NCBI GenBank assembly: GCA_964610505.1
Contig: CAZSXU010000017.1
Span: 25,854 to 89,853, forward strand
DNA: 64,000 nucleotides
Reading direction: 5' to 3'
DNA from: CAZSXU01 sp964610505
Lineage (GTDB): Bacteria > Arandabacterota > Arandabacteria > JAGLYR01
Shown here: piece by piece, positions 1 to 8,940 of the stretch
Layout: each line of letters begins with the position of its first letter
How positions within the stretch are numbered: position 1 is the stretch's first letter
Translations under genes and position numbers: made by a program
The notes under the pieces: generated by a model
What the model was told of the DNA's origin: nothing
Databases searched by the model: none
What the model saw: only the letters and a program-made list of their open reading frames with translations

Positions 1-879
1 CACCTCCCCGTTTCCCACCAGGAACGCGCGCCCCCGCCCGGCCAGCACCTGTTCGTGGATGAGCGTGTAGAGGGACATCGACACCTGCGCCCACGGCAGA
101 TCGCGCGACATCATCTGGTCCACTCGGGTGCGACTGAGAACCTGGCGGACGACAACCTGCTCATATCCGCGCACCGCCGCGCTGTGGATGAACCAACCGA
201 TCATAATCAACCAGATCCCGCTCAGGGAACCGTGCCCTCGCCGGAACGAATCGATCAACGAAAAGACACCCAAGGCAATGAGCACGACGGCAAACACTTG
301 CCCGACCCGCGTCGCAACCCGCGTCGCCTTTTGAAGATCCCGGGTGAACCGCCAGAGGATCGAACGGAGGATTCTGCCTCCGTCCAGGGGAAAGCCCGGA
401 ACAAGGTTGAACACCGCAAGCACGAAATTCATTTGCATGAGCCAGCCGGCCACGGCCGCCACCGGCATGGAAATGCTCCTTGTCAACCACCACACGAGAA
501 GGGACACCGCACCGATCGCAATGCTCATGAGAGGTCCCGCAAGGGCCATCAGGAATTCCTTCCTCGGCTCATCGGGCTCCTGCGTGATCTGGGCCACTCC
601 CCCGAAGAGAAAGAGCGTGATGCTGCGAACCTGTTCTCCCTGCCGGATGGCCACCACCGAGTGAGCCAGCTCGTGGGCGAGCACCGACGCGAAGAACAGC
701 AGCGTGGAGATGATGGCGAGAAACCAGTAGAGAGCAACCGACCATCCCGGGTACGATCCCGGAAAGTAGTTGCCCGAGAGGATCACCAGAACCAGGGCGA
801 AGATGATGAGCCACGACGTATCGATCCGGATCTGAATCCCGAAAATTCGTCCAATCGACCAGGCGGTTCCCGTCAGCAC
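1..879 (-). CDS. M50 site-2 protease family membrane metalloprotease, truncated by the window edge
   Basis: Partial: about 293 residues are visible and the frame stays open to base 1. It is an intramembrane zinc protease of the SpoIVFB/YwhC-like branch of M50. The zinc motif HELAH lies at residues 69-73 inside a hydrophobic segment, and the second signature, NLVPGFPLDGG with the metal-binding Asp near 166, follows. At least five membrane segments are readable. The last visible part (RVDQMMSRDL onward) looks like the start of a CBS domain, which is usual for this branch. I chose GTG 879 because GAGAGG sits about 6 bases upstream; GTG 885 is also in frame and an in-frame stop lies just before it. 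The gene is divergent from the M49-like gene. The substrate cannot be read from the sequence. Confidence 0.9.
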   Translation of the reverse strand, partial: MLTGTAWSIGRIFGIQIRIDTSWLIIFALVLVILSGNYFPGSYPGWSVALYWFLAIISTLLFFASVLAHELAHSVVAIRQGEQVRSITLFLFGGVAQITQEPDEPRKEFLMALAGPLMSIAIGAVSLLVWWLTRSISMPVAAVAGWLMQMNFVLAVFNLVPGFPLDGGRILRSILWRFTRDLQKATRVATRVGQVFAVVLIALGVFSLIDSFRRGHGSLSGIWLIMIGWFIHSAAVRGYEQVVVRQVLSRTRVDQMMSRDLPWAQVSMSLYTLIHEQVLAGRGRAFLVGNGEV

Positions 880-1029
880 GTGCACCTCTCATGTCGGAGT
901 TGACCTCGATAGGATACGGGTACAGTCCATTGGAGAATAAGTCAAGTCGTAACGAAGACTGGGACTGCGGAGTGGATGGGCTCGGAGATAAACGCACGGC
1001 GCGCTGGCTCCACCGACGGGAGAATAGAG

Positions 1030-1058
1030 TTGAATGGGATCTTTCCCTGTGCTAGCTT
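1030..1058 (+). promoter_or_regulatory. Possible sigma70-type promoter before the M49-like gene
   Basis: TTGAAT, 17 bases, then TAGCTT, about 55 bases upstream of the ATG at 1113. The -35 is good and the -10 is poor, so this is a suggestion only. The rest of the 880-1112 spacer shows nothing else I can name. Confidence 0.3.
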
Positions 1059-1112
1059 GGCTCGGTTTGCATGATCTGGAATTGCCCCGTATACAGAATG
1101 GAGGTCGGAGAC

Positions 1113-2777
1113 ATGCTCGGTTTTTCGCTTCCTCGCGTGTTTCAGGTTGCCGTCCTCGGACTCATCGCGTCTTTCGTGATTGTGGCCGGGTGCGGGAGGT
1201 CAAAGGATGTTTCCATGATTGAGGAGAGACTGAGAGCGTACGCGCCCGTCCATCTCCGAGCCGACACGTCGGTCCTGGATGAGAACCAGCAGAAGGTGCT
1301 GCTGAAACTGGTCGAGGCCGCCAAGGCGATCGACCCGGCCTTCTGGCACCAGAGCGCCCATGAAGCCCTGGCCGTAAGAGCCGAACTCGAAGCGTCCAAG
1401 CGGCCCGAGGATCGGACGATCCTCGAGTACGTGTTGATCAACTACGGACCTTTCGACCGGCGGTTCGAGAACGAAAGATTCTACGGCAAGGGGAGCCCCA
1501 AGCCGCCCGGGGCCGGGTTTTATCCGCACGATCTCACGAAAGAGGAGTTCGAGACCTACGTTGAGAGTCATCCCGAAGTCAAGGCGAGCTTCGAGAAGCT
1601 CAACACGGTGATCAAGCGGAAAGGAAGCGAGCTGGTCGCCGTACCCTACGAGGATGAGTACCGGACCCACCTGCAGAAGGCGTCCCAGGCCCTCCGGGAA
1701 GCCTCCGCGTACGCCGACAACTCCAGCCTCAAGCGCTACCTCAAGCTTCGCGCCGACGCGCTGCTCTCCGGGGATTTCTACGAGAGCGACATGGCGTGGA
1801 TGGATCTGGAGGACAATCTTCTGGATACCGTGATCGGCCCCATCGAGGTGTATGAGGATCAGCTGATGGGATTGAAGGCGTCCTACGAAGCAAACGTGGT
1901 CGTCAAGGATCCCGCGCGCAGCGCCCAGCTCGACGTGTTCAAGCAGTACCTCAATCGCCTGGAGCATTCTCTCCCCATGGACGAGAAGTACAAGCGCGAC
2001 AGCGTGGGGTTGGGGAACAAGTTGGAGATCGTGAACGTCGCCTATTTCGCCGGCGACTACAACTCGGGGATCAAGACGATTGCCGCCTCGCTGCCCAACG
2101 ATGAGCGTGTGATTCGGGCCAAGGGCGCCAAGAAGCAAATCTACCAGAACGTTCTCGGGGCCAAGTTCCGCATGATTCTGAAGCCGATCGCCGAGATCCT
2201 GGTCGATCCGGAACAGGTACGATGGGTGGCGGAGGATGCTTTCGTGACGAACACGCTCATGCACGAGGTGTCTCACACCCTGGGGCCGGTAACCGTGTAC
2301 GGCCAGGAGGATCGTACCGTTCGCAAGGCTCTCGAGGAGCGCTATTCGAGAATCGAGGAGTGCAAGGCGGACATCGTCGGCATCCACAACTCGGCCTACT
2401 TCCGCAAGGTCGAGGTGTTCGGTGAAGACCAGGTGATGAGTAATTACGTCACGTACCTCGGCGGCATCTTCCGCTCCATTCGGTTCGGGACGGAGTCGGC
2501 CCACGCCACGGGCATGGCCATCCAGCTGAATTACCTTCTGCAAGAAGGCGGCATCGAGTACGACCCGGTCGCGGGCACGTACCGAGTGAACGTCGAGAAG
2601 TTCCCCGCGGCGGTGGACGCTCTGGCCCACGAGATCTTGACCATTGAGGCCATGGGCGACTACGAGAGGGCCGGAGAGATGATCGACACCTACGGCGTGC
2701 TTCCGGACCACGTGGCGGCGGCGCTGGAAAAGCTGGGCGACATTCCGGTCGATGTGAGGTTCACGTACGATTACTAG
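1113..2777 (+). CDS. Lipoprotein zinc peptidase of the M49 (dipeptidyl peptidase III-like) type
   Basis: 554 residues. The N-terminus is a lipoprotein signal with lipobox VAGC at about residue 28, so the protein should be anchored on the outer face of a membrane. Zinc motif HEVSH near residue 384 is followed by TLGP and, about 30 residues on, by EECKAD, the spacing and sequence of the second M49 motif (EECRAE/D), which supplies the third zinc ligand. Classical DPP III has a six-residue HEXXGH motif; here it is the five-residue HEXXH form. The family removes dipeptides from peptide N-termini, but this protein is short and exported, so the substrate is unknown. ATG 1113 is preceded by GGAGG at a good distance; an upstream in-frame ATG at 1098 would overlap that site. 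Confidence 0.75.
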   Translation: MLGFSLPRVFQVAVLGLIASFVIVAGCGRSKDVSMIEERLRAYAPVHLRADTSVLDENQQKVLLKLVEAAKAIDPAFWHQSAHEALAVRAELEASKRPEDRTILEYVLINYGPFDRRFENERFYGKGSPKPPGAGFYPHDLTKEEFETYVESHPEVKASFEKLNTVIKRKGSELVAVPYEDEYRTHLQKASQALREASAYADNSSLKRYLKLRADALLSGDFYESDMAWMDLEDNLLDTVIGPIEVYEDQLMGLKASYEANVVVKDPARSAQLDVFKQYLNRLEHSLPMDEKYKRDSVGLGNKLEIVNVAYFAGDYNSGIKTIAASLPNDERVIRAKGAKKQIYQNVLGAKFRMILKPIAEILVDPEQVRWVAEDAFVTNTLMHEVSHTLGPVTVYGQEDRTVRKALEERYSRIEECKADIVGIHNSAYFRKVEVFGEDQVMSNYVTYLGGIFRSIRFGTESAHATGMAIQLNYLLQEGGIEYDPVAGTYRVNVEKFPAAVDALAHEILTIEAMGDYERAGEMIDTYGVLPDHVAAALEKLGDIPVDVRFTYDY

Positions 2778-2847
2778 CGAGAGCACGACGCAGCGAGGAC
2801 GCGAGGACGCGAGGGCGCGAGACGTCACGGCAGGAATCATCCGCGGG

Positions 2848-3213
2848 GTGGATGGCCGTGTGCTGATTGCCGAGCGCCACCGATCATGCCCCGGAGGCGG
2901 CACGTGGGAATTCCCCGGTGGAACTCGCGAGAAGAACGAATCGCTGGAAGAGTGCCTCCACCGAGAGCTCGAAGAGGAACTCGGCATCCGGGTCCGGATC
3001 GATGAGCCCTTCGTGGTGGTCGAGAATCCTTATGAAGATATCCCGATGACGCTCCACACGTTTCTCTGCACGCATACCGGTGGAGAACCTCGCGCCATCG
3101 AGTGCAAGGACTGGAGATGGGTGGACATCGAGGAATTGGGGGAAGCGAATCTCACCGGCGCGGATCGGACGGTGCTTGAAGCGTTGGAGAAGCGCCCGGG
3201 GGAGTCCCGGTAA
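2848..3213 (+). CDS. Nudix hydrolase (MutT-like)
   Basis: 121 residues from GTG 2848. The Nudix box is complete: G-x5-E-x7-REL-x-EE-x-GI, in the stretch GTREKNESLEEC...RELEEELGI at about residues 24-46. This fold hydrolyses nucleoside diphosphates linked to another moiety; MutT-type members clean oxidised or surplus nucleotides in the cytosol. The start is uncertain. The frame is open upstream to 2758, and the residues just before 2848 (VTAGIIRG) look like the family's first beta strand, yet no ATG, GTG or TTG occurs there. It follows the M49-like gene by 70 bases and is convergent with the glycoside hydrolase gene, with only three bases between the stops. Confidence 0.88.
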   Translation: MDGRVLIAERHRSCPGGGTWEFPGGTREKNESLEECLHRELEEELGIRVRIDEPFVVVENPYEDIPMTLHTFLCTHTGGEPRAIECKDWRWVDIEELGEANLTGADRTVLEALEKRPGESR

Positions 3214-3216
3214 CCC

Positions 3217-5727
3217 CTACCGCAGGACCGTGACCTGGCCCGTCGTGACCCTCCCTTCCACCCACAGCCGATAGTAGTAGACCCCGGACGGAAGAGGCCG
3301 CCCATCCGTGCCGAGGGTCTTCCACTCCACGGACAGGTCCTCCCCGGCGGCGAACCGGAAGCGCAGCCCGGAGACCCGCCGTCCCCTGATGTCGTACACG
3401 TCCAGCGTCGCCAGCCCCGCCCGAGACGCGGAGTACCGGAACGTCACGGTTTCACCGGCGGGATTGGGGAAACCGTCGACGCATCTCGGATCATGCGGTG
3501 GCCGGATTCGATCGGCGACTCCCGTCAACGCCAACCGGGAAAACTTGCACGCGACGTCCTTCAGGAAGTCGGGAACCGACGTCTCAAATGTTCCGCTTGC
3601 GGCAGCCACCGTATCCCGCCCGACGATACTCCCGTTCCACGTGTTCCACCACTCGATCGCGTACTCCCCGTCCACCAGCCCGGCGGCCGTGAAGGTCCGC
3701 CCGCTCACCCACTCCCCGGGCGTGATGTCCTGAATCCAGCCCATTCCGAAAGTCGAATCGGCGATCCCCCAGCAGTTCAGCCAGGATCCACTGACCGACA
3801 CGGCCGCCTCATCCAGATCCAGATGACAGAAGGGAACGTCCTCAACAAACTCGGAGAAGATCAGGAAATGATCGAACATCTCGGGGGAGAGGTCGCCCCA
3901 GCTGCCTCCGTCGTTCCAATCCAGAGGCGTAACGGCGTTGCCCGAGACGAGGCCCGACCAGATCCCGTTGTGGTTGTGGTCGGGTTGATGGATCTCATTG
4001 TCCGTACCGAATTCTCCGATAAGGACCGGTTTCTCGTACCAGTCCCACATGATCCGGGTGTAGTAGACAATCACCGTGGCGATGTGCACCGGGTCGTCGG
4101 TGTCTTTGTAGGTGTGGAGCTGCGGAAGATCCATGGCCGTGTAGCCCGCGTGCCAGCGGGTCGATTCGTTGAGTCCCTGCCAATCCTGATAACCGGACTT
4201 CGAGGCCGTGGTGGGATGGCCGAAGGGATCATTGGATTCGAAATAGCCGTCGATGGCATCGTGCCACGAGTCCGTGTTGCCGTAGGCGTTGGTGCCGTCG
4301 ATTTCGCAGATCGTTCCCCACATCCCGATGGCCCGCGAGTAGCCCCACCGCGCGATGATGTAGCGGTAGAGATGTTCCTGCCAGGACCACGACGTTCCGT
4401 CCGTGAAGAAGGAGGGGCAGTCCGTGAGATTCGCGAACCCGTTGGCGTCCCACCATCCCCCACCCCACGAATGCGTCGCGTCCCTCAGCGCGTTGTGGTC
4501 CCAGATGTGAAAGAGAATCCGAATACCGTGACGCTCCGCGTCCTGGACGATGTCGTCGACCTCCGCCGCCCTCGACATGTCGTAGTCGTCGTAGTCGGCC
4601 CCCGCCAGCAAGCTCACCGGCATGAGATCCCAGGGCGCCAGCCACAGGGCCAGCAGGTTCATCCCGTGGGCCTCCATGTCGTCGAAGATCTGGTAGCCGT
4701 CCGCCGACCAACCCAGTTCCTCGAGATTCCAGCAGCGGCAATGGCCGATGCCGTAGAAGGGCGTCCCGTCATCATGTTCCAGGAAACGGGGATTGTCGTC
4801 GGACACGCGAAGCCATCCATGATCCTCCGACGGTGTGCAGTAGAAGGTCAGCGTATCCGAATACTTGTCCGAACCGTCGTCGTCCACCGTGACCGCACAG
4901 CTCCACTCGCCGACCTCATCCGGCGCAAAGCGCAGCTTCCAATCGGATCCCGTCCAGAAGCCGTGGACCTGCCACTCGGTGCGCGTCGGGGACGAGAACA
5001 CGGCCGTCACGTTCACATCCTCCGGATCGAACGGGTTGTCATACCGGTAGAGCCAGTTGGGCGTCAGCTCAAGGCCGTGGTACGCTGCCACGGTGTCGGC
5101 GGACGCCGTAACGACGAGCGCCGTGTCGGATCCGGCAGCCGCCTCGTCCGCCCGAATGTGATCCAGATAGACGAATCCCGAGAAATCCGCCAGGAAGGAT
5201 TCGACCCGGAGCCCGATACGCCCCACGATGTCCCGCCCTTCTAGACCGTCGATGTCCCAGACGAATGTGTTCCATCCGGCGCTCGCCGATAACACGGGGC
5301 TCATGAGAAGGTGCTGGTCGATTCCCACGCGGGCGGTGATGTTGACCGTGAAGTCGTGCGCTTCCGGGAAGTAGACGTCGACGATCAGACTTTCGGCTTC
5401 GGACAGATCGTGGAGCTGCGACTCCGGCTCGGCCACGTGGAATTCATCGCTGGGCCCGAACGTGAAAGTGCAGTGGATACCGAGAGAGTGTGCGCCGGAG
5501 GACGCCTGATCGCTCGACCACGCCAGAGAATCCAGAGCCGTCCCCCATCCCTGGTCTTCAAAGCCCTCCGTGCCGGACTCGAAATCGTGGAGGATCACCT
5601 CGGCGTGCGCGGGAGGTGCCAACAGAATCAGGAGAGCGAGGGCCGGAGCGGAAAGGCAGAAACTCACGTGTCGAGAGCCGGGGTCAAGTCCCAGTCGGCC
5701 GACAAGGATGTGGGTGAGCCTCTTCAT
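3217..5727 (-). CDS. Secreted glycoside hydrolase-like protein with DUF5060-type and C-terminal FlgD-like domains
   Basis: 836 residues. The order is: long signal peptide ending APPAHA (about residue 42); a beta-sandwich carbohydrate-binding-like region (45-195); a DUF5060-type Ig domain (about 205-310, AYHGLELTP...DDGSDKYSDTLTFYC); a TIM-barrel hydrolase domain (about 320-640) with candidate acidic catalytic residues in WGTICEIDG and PVLIGEFGTDN; and a C-terminal FlgD-like Ig domain (about 745-836) with YDIRGRRV and a GVYYYRL hairpin ending in VTVLR. This architecture fits a cell-surface or secreted polysaccharide hydrolase; the sugar specificity cannot be told. A TATAAT lies only seven bases before the ATG and no Shine-Dalgarno is visible, so the mRNA may be leaderless. 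Confidence 0.8.
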   Translation of the reverse strand: MKRLTHILVGRLGLDPGSRHVSFCLSAPALALLILLAPPAHAEVILHDFESGTEGFEDQGWGTALDSLAWSSDQASSGAHSLGIHCTFTFGPSDEFHVAEPESQLHDLSEAESLIVDVYFPEAHDFTVNITARVGIDQHLLMSPVLSASAGWNTFVWDIDGLEGRDIVGRIGLRVESFLADFSGFVYLDHIRADEAAAGSDTALVVTASADTVAAYHGLELTPNWLYRYDNPFDPEDVNVTAVFSSPTRTEWQVHGFWTGSDWKLRFAPDEVGEWSCAVTVDDDGSDKYSDTLTFYCTPSEDHGWLRVSDDNPRFLEHDDGTPFYGIGHCRCWNLEELGWSADGYQIFDDMEAHGMNLLALWLAPWDLMPVSLLAGADYDDYDMSRAAEVDDIVQDAERHGIRILFHIWDHNALRDATHSWGGGWWDANGFANLTDCPSFFTDGTSWSWQEHLYRYIIARWGYSRAIGMWGTICEIDGTNAYGNTDSWHDAIDGYFESNDPFGHPTTASKSGYQDWQGLNESTRWHAGYTAMDLPQLHTYKDTDDPVHIATVIVYYTRIMWDWYEKPVLIGEFGTDNEIHQPDHNHNGIWSGLVSGNAVTPLDWNDGGSWGDLSPEMFDHFLIFSEFVEDVPFCHLDLDEAAVSVSGSWLNCWGIADSTFGMGWIQDITPGEWVSGRTFTAAGLVDGEYAIEWWNTWNGSIVGRDTVAAASGTFETSVPDFLKDVACKFSRLALTGVADRIRPPHDPRCVDGFPNPAGETVTFRYSASRAGLATLDVYDIRGRRVSGLRFRFAAGEDLSVEWKTLGTDGRPLPSGVYYYRLWVEGRVTTGQVTVLR

Positions 5728-5733
5728 GCATGC

Positions 5734-5762
5734 ATTATATCACATCCGGATGTCCATTCCAA
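5734..5762 (-). promoter_or_regulatory. Promoter placed for leaderless transcription of the glycoside hydrolase gene
   Basis: On the minus strand TTGGAA, 17 bases, TATAAT. The -10 ends seven bases before the ATG at 5727, so the expected +1 falls at or next to the start codon. No Shine-Dalgarno lies between. Confidence 0.45.
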
Positions 5763-5814
5763 GCACGAGTCCGCCGTGGCGCAGGCGACGCCGAAACCTG
5801 CTCACCGCGCACGG

Positions 5815-6072
5815 CCCATACCGCAGAGAACCGAAAGCCGAGAGCCGAAAGCCGGAACACACCACCCCTGGGCCGGCTGCGGGGAGCGCTCGCCGGAACG
5901 ACAGCCGCGGCGTGGGATGTTCCAACGCCGCGGGTGCCCACCCTCCTCGCCCCTCAGAATCCCCCATTCACGCTGCGGTCGAGTGACGCCGAGTGCTTCC
6001 CGCAGCGCAAGACCCATACCGCAGAGAACCGAAAGCCGAGAGCCGAAAGCCGGAACACACCACCCCTGGGCC
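5815..6072. repeat. Exact 60-bp direct repeats flanking a palindromic element
   Basis: The same 60 bases occur at 5815-5874 and 6013-6072. Each copy starts CCCATACCGCAGAG, runs through AAGCCGAGAGCCGAAAGCC and ends CCACCCCTGGGCC. Between them lies one copy of the dispersed palindromic element. The 5728-6125 spacer holds this composite plus short words such as AGAACCCAGAACC near 6096; I see no gene in it. Confidence 0.9.
5870..6015. repeat. Dispersed palindromic element, copy 1
   Basis: Outer arms GGCTGCGGGGAGCGCTC (from 5875) and CGCCGAGTGCTTCCCGCAGC (5987-6007) are complementary apart from a few positions. An inner perfect hairpin CCGCGGCGT...ACGCCGCGG lies at about 5904-5932, and CACGCTGCGG follows at about 5969. 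Related copies are at 34948, 40607, 46783 and 46899. Confidence 0.75.
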
Positions 6073-6125
6073 TCTCGTCACTCGCCCTTCAATCCAGAAC
6101 CCAGAACCTTAGAACTCAGAACTTA

Positions 6126-8156
6126 CTACGGTTTCAGGTATTCCGCGAACCACTCATGCAGTGTCGTCCACCACAGCTCCGCGTTTTGTGGTTTCGACAC
6201 GAAATGATATTCGTCCGGGAAGTAGACGAGCTTCGCCCGGACGCCTTGTCTCCGATGCGCCGTGAAGCACTCGAGCGCCTGCTCCACCGGCACTCTGTAA
6301 TCGCGCTCGCCGTGCACGATCAGCATCGGCGTCCGGAAATTCGCCGCGTAGGTGTGGGGCGACCACTTCTCGTAGAGCTCGGGATTCGTCCAGGGCGTCC
6401 CCTCCATCTCCCACTCGGGGAACCACAATTCCTCCGTAGCGCCGTACATGCTGGTGAGATTGTAGACCCCGTCGTGATTCATCAGGCAGCGGAAGCGCTC
6501 TCCCGAGTGCCCGGCCACCCAGCAGATCATGTAGCCGCCGTAGGAGGCACCGGCCGCGCCCACCCGGTCCGGATCAATGAAGTCGTAGGTCTCCAGCACA
6601 TGGTCCAGACCTTTCATAAGATCCACATAACAACCCCCGCCCCAGTCGCCGCTGATGGCGTCGGTGAAATCCTGCCCGTAGCCAACGGACCCGCGGAAAT
6701 TGATCATGCTCACCACGTAGCCCGGCGCCGCGAAGAGCTCGGCGTTCCAGCGGTAGTGGAAATCGTCGTCCCAGGACCCCTGGGGCCCGCCGTGGATGAG
6801 GAAAATCATCGGGTAGGTCTTGTTCGCATCGAAGAAGGGGGGTTTCAGGAGAAGGCCGTGGACGCTGTCGCCCTTTGCACCGGCGAACCAGAACTCCTCC
6901 ATCGGGTTCATTTCGATGCCTTTGAGGGTGTCCTCGTTGACCCGAGTGAGCGGGCGGACCTTTTTGCCCTTCACCGTCGCCGTGTAAACGTCGACCGGAT
7001 GGTTCATCGCCTGATGACAGTACACGAGGTTCTTGCCATCGGCCGTCACCCGCACGTTCGTAAGGTATCCGCCTCGCACCAGTTCCTTGACCTCGCCCCT
7101 CTTCACCGAGACGGAGTAGATGTTTCGCCTGCCCCGATCCACGGCGGCGACGTAGAGTCGTGATCCGTTCGGAGCCCACACGAATTGACTGATGGAGCGA
7201 TCCCAGCCCGCCGTAAGGTTTCTCCGCTCACCGGTCTTGCGATCGTAGAGCACGAGCTGCCGCCGGTCCGCTTCGAAGCCCGGACGCTCCATGGCCAGGT
7301 AAGCAATGTACCTGCCGTCCGGCGAATAGGCCGGGGAGTGATCATTGGCCCGGTTGTCCTTGGTGATGGGCCTCGGCGTCCCGCCGTCAAGGGAGAGAAC
7401 GAAGAGATCATTGTTCGTACTGACGGCCACGACCGGATCCGGATTCAAGCAGTAGCAGATCTCTTTGCCGTCGGGAGAGAAGTCATAATCCTCCCCTCCT
7501 CCGAGGGAAATCGGCGGACAGTCGCGCGCGCCCGGCGTCATATCCACGGGGTCCCCGCCCTCGACCGGGACCACGAAGAGATGGCTCCACTTGTCTTCCT
7601 TCCAGTGGTTCCAGTGGCGGTAGAGGAGCTCCTCGATAACCCGCGCCTTGACCTGGCTTTCCTCCCGCTCCTCGTTTCTGGCCTTGTTGCACGAGTCGCT
7701 CACGCAGTCGGCATATACGTCGGACGTGAAGGCCAGGTGCGTCCCCGTCGGCGACCACTTGACGCCGGCTGCGCCCGTGGAGATCTCCGTCAGCTGCCGG
7801 GCCTCTCCCCCATCCATGGGGATCATCCAGACCTGCGGCGTGCCACTCCGGCCGGAGATGAAGGCGATCTTACTCCCGTCGGGCGACCAGCGGGGATTCG
7901 TATCGTTCGCCTCGTCGGTCGTAAGGCGCCGGGACACCCCCGTCTTGAAGTTGACGACCCAGATGTCCGCAGCGCCGGCGTTTTCCTCCAGATCGTAGTC
8001 CCAACCCACGTAGGCCACCCACTTCCCATCGGGGGAGACCTGAGGATCTCTTACACGATCGATTTCGTAGAGATCCTCGAAGGTGAACGCCCGCTTCTCC
8101 GCAGAGGCAACCGCAACGAGAGACATAACCATCACGAGGGATACGATGAACCGCAT
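6126..8156 (-). CDS. S9 family prolyl oligopeptidase-like peptidase (dipeptidyl/acylaminoacyl peptidase type)
   Basis: 676 residues. A signal peptide (MRFIVSLVMVMSLVAVASA) is followed by a beta-propeller with repeated SPDG blades (about residues 35-400) and a C-terminal alpha/beta hydrolase domain. The nucleophile serine is in GASYGGYM; the Asp of the triad is in VHGERDYRVP and the His in DEYHFVS near the C-terminus. Such enzymes cleave short peptides, often after proline or from blocked N-termini; here the signal peptide puts it in the periplasm or outside. ATG 8156 is chosen because AAAGGAG lies just upstream and it begins the signal peptide. The zinc-ribbon gene ends 46 bases upstream, so co-transcription is possible. 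Confidence 0.92.
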   Translation of the reverse strand: MRFIVSLVMVMSLVAVASAEKRAFTFEDLYEIDRVRDPQVSPDGKWVAYVGWDYDLEENAGAADIWVVNFKTGVSRRLTTDEANDTNPRWSPDGSKIAFISGRSGTPQVWMIPMDGGEARQLTEISTGAAGVKWSPTGTHLAFTSDVYADCVSDSCNKARNEEREESQVKARVIEELLYRHWNHWKEDKWSHLFVVPVEGGDPVDMTPGARDCPPISLGGGEDYDFSPDGKEICYCLNPDPVVAVSTNNDLFVLSLDGGTPRPITKDNRANDHSPAYSPDGRYIAYLAMERPGFEADRRQLVLYDRKTGERRNLTAGWDRSISQFVWAPNGSRLYVAAVDRGRRNIYSVSVKRGEVKELVRGGYLTNVRVTADGKNLVYCHQAMNHPVDVYTATVKGKKVRPLTRVNEDTLKGIEMNPMEEFWFAGAKGDSVHGLLLKPPFFDANKTYPMIFLIHGGPQGSWDDDFHYRWNAELFAAPGYVVSMINFRGSVGYGQDFTDAISGDWGGGCYVDLMKGLDHVLETYDFIDPDRVGAAGASYGGYMICWVAGHSGERFRCLMNHDGVYNLTSMYGATEELWFPEWEMEGTPWTNPELYEKWSPHTYAANFRTPMLIVHGERDYRVPVEQALECFTAHRRQGVRAKLVYFPDEYHFVSKPQNAELWWTTLHEWFAEYLKP

Positions 8157-8202
8157 GACATTCTCCTTTCGGGCACGACGCGGGTCCCGCAGCGCACACG
8201 GC

Positions 8203-8661
8203 CTACAGGTACGAGTCTTGAATACCCTCGTTGAACATTCGAATGAACTGCTCGTCGACATCCACGATCTTCAGCCGATGTCCGACACACCCCACTCTGA
8301 GGCAACCCTCGAGGACTCCGCACCGTGGCAAATGGAGCTCGAACATCGGGGCGGAACAAAGGGTGCAGGTCTCGTCGGTCTCACAGAGGTTTGCGCCGCA
8401 GTGCGGGCAGGACAGTTTCACGATCTCGCCTTTGGGGATTTCGAAACTGTATTGGTTCTCGTAGCTGCCGTACCTCGGATCCAGGTGGATCATTCCCCTC
8501 TCGCCACCGAACTCCGCCGTCACCGCAATCGCGGGATTCTCCCCGATTCGAACCGACGCGTCGATCAGGTTACACCCCTTGGGGCAGGCCACGTGCTGGA
8601 GATGAACCGTCTTCGGCGGGACGAAGATGATGATCTCGTTCTCCGGACGTTGGTCGTTCAT
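8203..8661 (-). CDS. Conserved hypothetical zinc-ribbon protein
   Basis: 152 residues, no signal peptide. An early Cys pair (ACPKGC, about residues 25-30) is followed by a ribbon of CPHCG, ETC-TLC and later PRCG and GC-x4-C, giving at least four Cys pairs able to bind zinc. The middle carries a beta-rich stretch (IAVTAEFGGERGMIHLDP). I do not recognise a named family. GGAGGAAAG sits seven bases before the ATG. It probably precedes the S9 peptidase gene in one transcript. A nucleic-acid or protein-binding role would fit the ribbon, but this is a guess. Confidence 0.75.
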   Translation of the reverse strand: MNDQRPENEIIIFVPPKTVHLQHVACPKGCNLIDASVRIGENPAIAVTAEFGGERGMIHLDPRYGSYENQYSFEIPKGEIVKLSCPHCGANLCETDETCTLCSAPMFELHLPRCGVLEGCLRVGCVGHRLKIVDVDEQFIRMFNEGIQDSYL

Positions 8662-8825
8662 GATCTTTCCTCCATGAGAAGGCTCGCTGTTCTGGCTGTC
8701 CTAAGTGTTCCACATTCGTGGACGGGAACGCAATACAATAGTGAACCGCCGGCAGGCCAGAACCATCCGCAGATGGGCTGCCCCGCAAACGAGGCAGCGC
8801 GCAGATGGAGAAACCCAAACCCCTT

Positions 8826-8925
8826 AGCCACAGATTGCACAGATTGACACGGATTCGAAAACCGAAATACCTTCCGCAACCAGATGTCTCGTTCTGGTTT
8901 CTTCCAATCTGTGGAATCTGTGGCT
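8826..8925. repeat. CACAGATT-bounded inverted-repeat cassette A
   Basis: Left end AGCCACAGATTGCACAGATT at 8826; right end CCAATCTGTGGAATCTGTGG at 8904-8923, the inverse complement of the same words, about 50 bases apart. The 8662-8940 spacer holds this cassette and no gene. Confidence 0.75.
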
Positions 8926-8940
8926 GGTCACTTTGGCTGG

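Noticed and set aside
1200..2987. A 595-residue open frame opposite the M49-like gene
   Set aside because: Antisense shadow; the plus-strand gene has a lipobox and zinc motifs and the minus frame has none.
8826..8925. CACAGATT words as a CRISPR array
   Set aside because: Words are 8-9 bases, degenerate and not separated by spacers of even length; no cas gene is present.
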